A DNA stretch of 14,902 nucleotides, taken from an uncultured Atopobiaceae bacterium (GTDB lineage Bacteria > Actinomycetota > Coriobacteriia > Coriobacteriales > Atopobiaceae). A model generated the notes under the pieces. The model worked only from the letters and a program-made list of their open reading frames with translations. It was not told where the DNA came from and made no database searches. Of the stretch, positions 14,310 to 14,902 are shown piece by piece. The stretch spans positions 1 to 14,902 of the forward strand of contig CAJOKK010000040.1 in assembly GCA_905235165.1 (NCBI GenBank), read 5' to 3'. Numbering within the stretch: the first letter of the stretch is position 1; each line of letters opens with the position of its first letter. Both the position numbers and the translations under genes were made by a program.

Positions 14310-14729
14310 ATGATCAAGGAGCTCGTTACCGACAAGGCGATTCTGTCCAAGCGCTGCGAGAAGGCAACTGCTGAGGACGCGGAGGTCGCTCAAGACCTTA
14401 TCGACACCATTCAGACTCTGGATGAGGCTGCCTGCCTCGCAGCCAACCAGATTGGCGTGACCAAGGCGATCGGTGTCTGGATGGACGACGATGACCAGCT
14501 TCACGTTGTCTATAACCCGCGCCTGATGATGGGTTTGCAGGCCGCTCGCGTCGAGGAGACCTGCATGACGCTGGATGAGCCCGTTGTGGTGACCCGCTTC
14601 AACAAGGCGAAGGTCTACTTCGAAGAGCTGGTTGACGGTGAGCTCGTTGCCCGCAGGCACGATTACACGGGTTGGGAGTCGCAGATGCTCCAGCACATCA
14701 TCGACCACTGCCAGGGAAAGCTGGTCTAA
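14310..14729 (+). CDS. Peptide-deformylase-like protein lacking the catalytic Glu
   Basis: This 139-aa protein belongs to the short peptide deformylase family, which normally removes the N-terminal formyl group from nascent proteins. The three family motifs can be located but two are altered. Motif 1 is AACLAANQIG (40-49; usual GxGxAAxQ). Motif 2 is EETCMTLDEP (usual EGCLS), with the metal-ligand Cys85 kept and Gly replaced by Thr. Motif 3 is QHIIDHC (usual HExDH), keeping ligands His129 and His133 but replacing the catalytic Glu by Ile130. GAG to ATC needs three changes, so a simple read error is unlikely. Metal binding may persist while deformylase activity should be lost or changed. AAGAAAGGAAC precedes ATG 14310; the frame is open upstream but without a better start. 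Confidence 0.87.
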   Translation: MIKELVTDKAILSKRCEKATAEDAEVAQDLIDTIQTLDEAACLAANQIGVTKAIGVWMDDDDQLHVVYNPRLMMGLQAARVEETCMTLDEPVVVTRFNKAKVYFEELVDGELVARRHDYTGWESQMLQHIIDHCQGKLV

Positions 14730-14744
14730 GAACTAGCTGCACAG

Positions 14745-14782
14745 TGAGTCAGTTACCGTAGTCCTTTTTGACTCATTTCACT
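14745..14782 (+). terminator. Terminator-like hairpin after the deformylase-like gene
   Basis: TGAGTCA (14745-14751) and TGACTCA (14769-14775) form a perfect 7-bp stem with a 17-nt loop 15 nt after the stop, followed by a T-rich tail (TTTCACTTTT). The AT-rich stem makes it a moderate candidate. Confidence 0.45.
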
Positions 14783-14830
14783 TTTGATGTGATGGGGAGG
14801 GGGCGGGGCGGAAGGACTCACGTGAACATT

Positions 14831-14902
14831 CTGTGGCAATGAGGAGCACAGGCGCGGCGGGAGCGAGGACTTGTCCGAGCGAGCGAAGCGAGCGAGTCCC
14901 GC
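14831..14902. repeat. Second copy of the dispersed repeat core, cut by the window end
   Basis: This aligns without gaps to 7049-7120; by eye 63 of 72 positions match. It keeps GAGCGAGCGAAGCGAGCGAG unchanged. The stem GCGGGA with TTCCGC in copy 1 becomes GCGGGA with TCCCGC here, so pairing is kept. Bases just upstream (about 14800-14815, GGGCGGGGCGGAAGG) resemble the left arm of copy 1. The right arm, if present, lies outside the window. Confidence 0.85.

Overview
The window is a GC-rich (about 60%), densely coded bacterial chromosome segment. A fused IIAB mannose-family PTS with a DUF956/ManO protein, an Opp/Dpp-type peptide ABC operon, strong AGGAGG-type ribosome sites and Glu/Ala-rich proteins together suggest a gut or oral actinobacterium of class Coriobacteriia (Collinsella/Olsenella-like). 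This assignment rests on remembered family distribution, not on a search.

Layout. Positions 156-1721 (+) hold an unrecognised 331-aa protein followed by a GNAT acetyltransferase. Positions 6819-1790 (-) are a complete five-gene peptide/nickel-family ABC importer operon: lipoprotein binding protein, two permeases, two ATPases, with end-to-start spacing typical of translational coupling. Positions 6820-7450 are a 631-bp divergent spacer. It holds short operator-like repeats and a very long GC-rich inverted repeat (6984-7223). A LysR regulator (7451-8359, +) follows. Positions 8562-11367 (+) are a mannose-family PTS operon: IIAB is intact, but IIC carries a 22-bp tandem duplication and IID an apparent 14-bp deletion, each causing a frameshift. 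A strong terminator follows, then manO (DUF956) and a PrsW-type membrane protease. Two tandem 49-bp hairpin repeats separate the protease from a convergent two-gene unit on the minus strand (14178-12792): a small lipoprotein with two NEP..(V/L)YGPP repeats and a radical SAM/SPASM enzyme. Divergent from it is a peptide-deformylase-like gene (14310-14729) that has lost the catalytic Glu. The window ends inside a second copy of the core of the repeat found at 7049-7120.

The most interesting item is the lipoprotein plus radical SAM pair. The short secreted substrate-like protein with a duplicated YGPP motif overlaps the start of its radical SAM gene by 38 nt. This is the architecture of a RiPP-like or protein-modifying system in which a membrane-anchored lipoprotein would be the modified substrate. 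It resembles, from memory, the NCBIfam 'radical SAM-associated putative lipoprotein' pairs of Bacteroidota, which carry a YGTP-like motif.

The ABC importer and PTS indicate a peptide- and sugar-scavenging lifestyle. As read, the PTS membrane components cannot be made full length, so sugar uptake by this system would be lost unless the indels are assembly errors.
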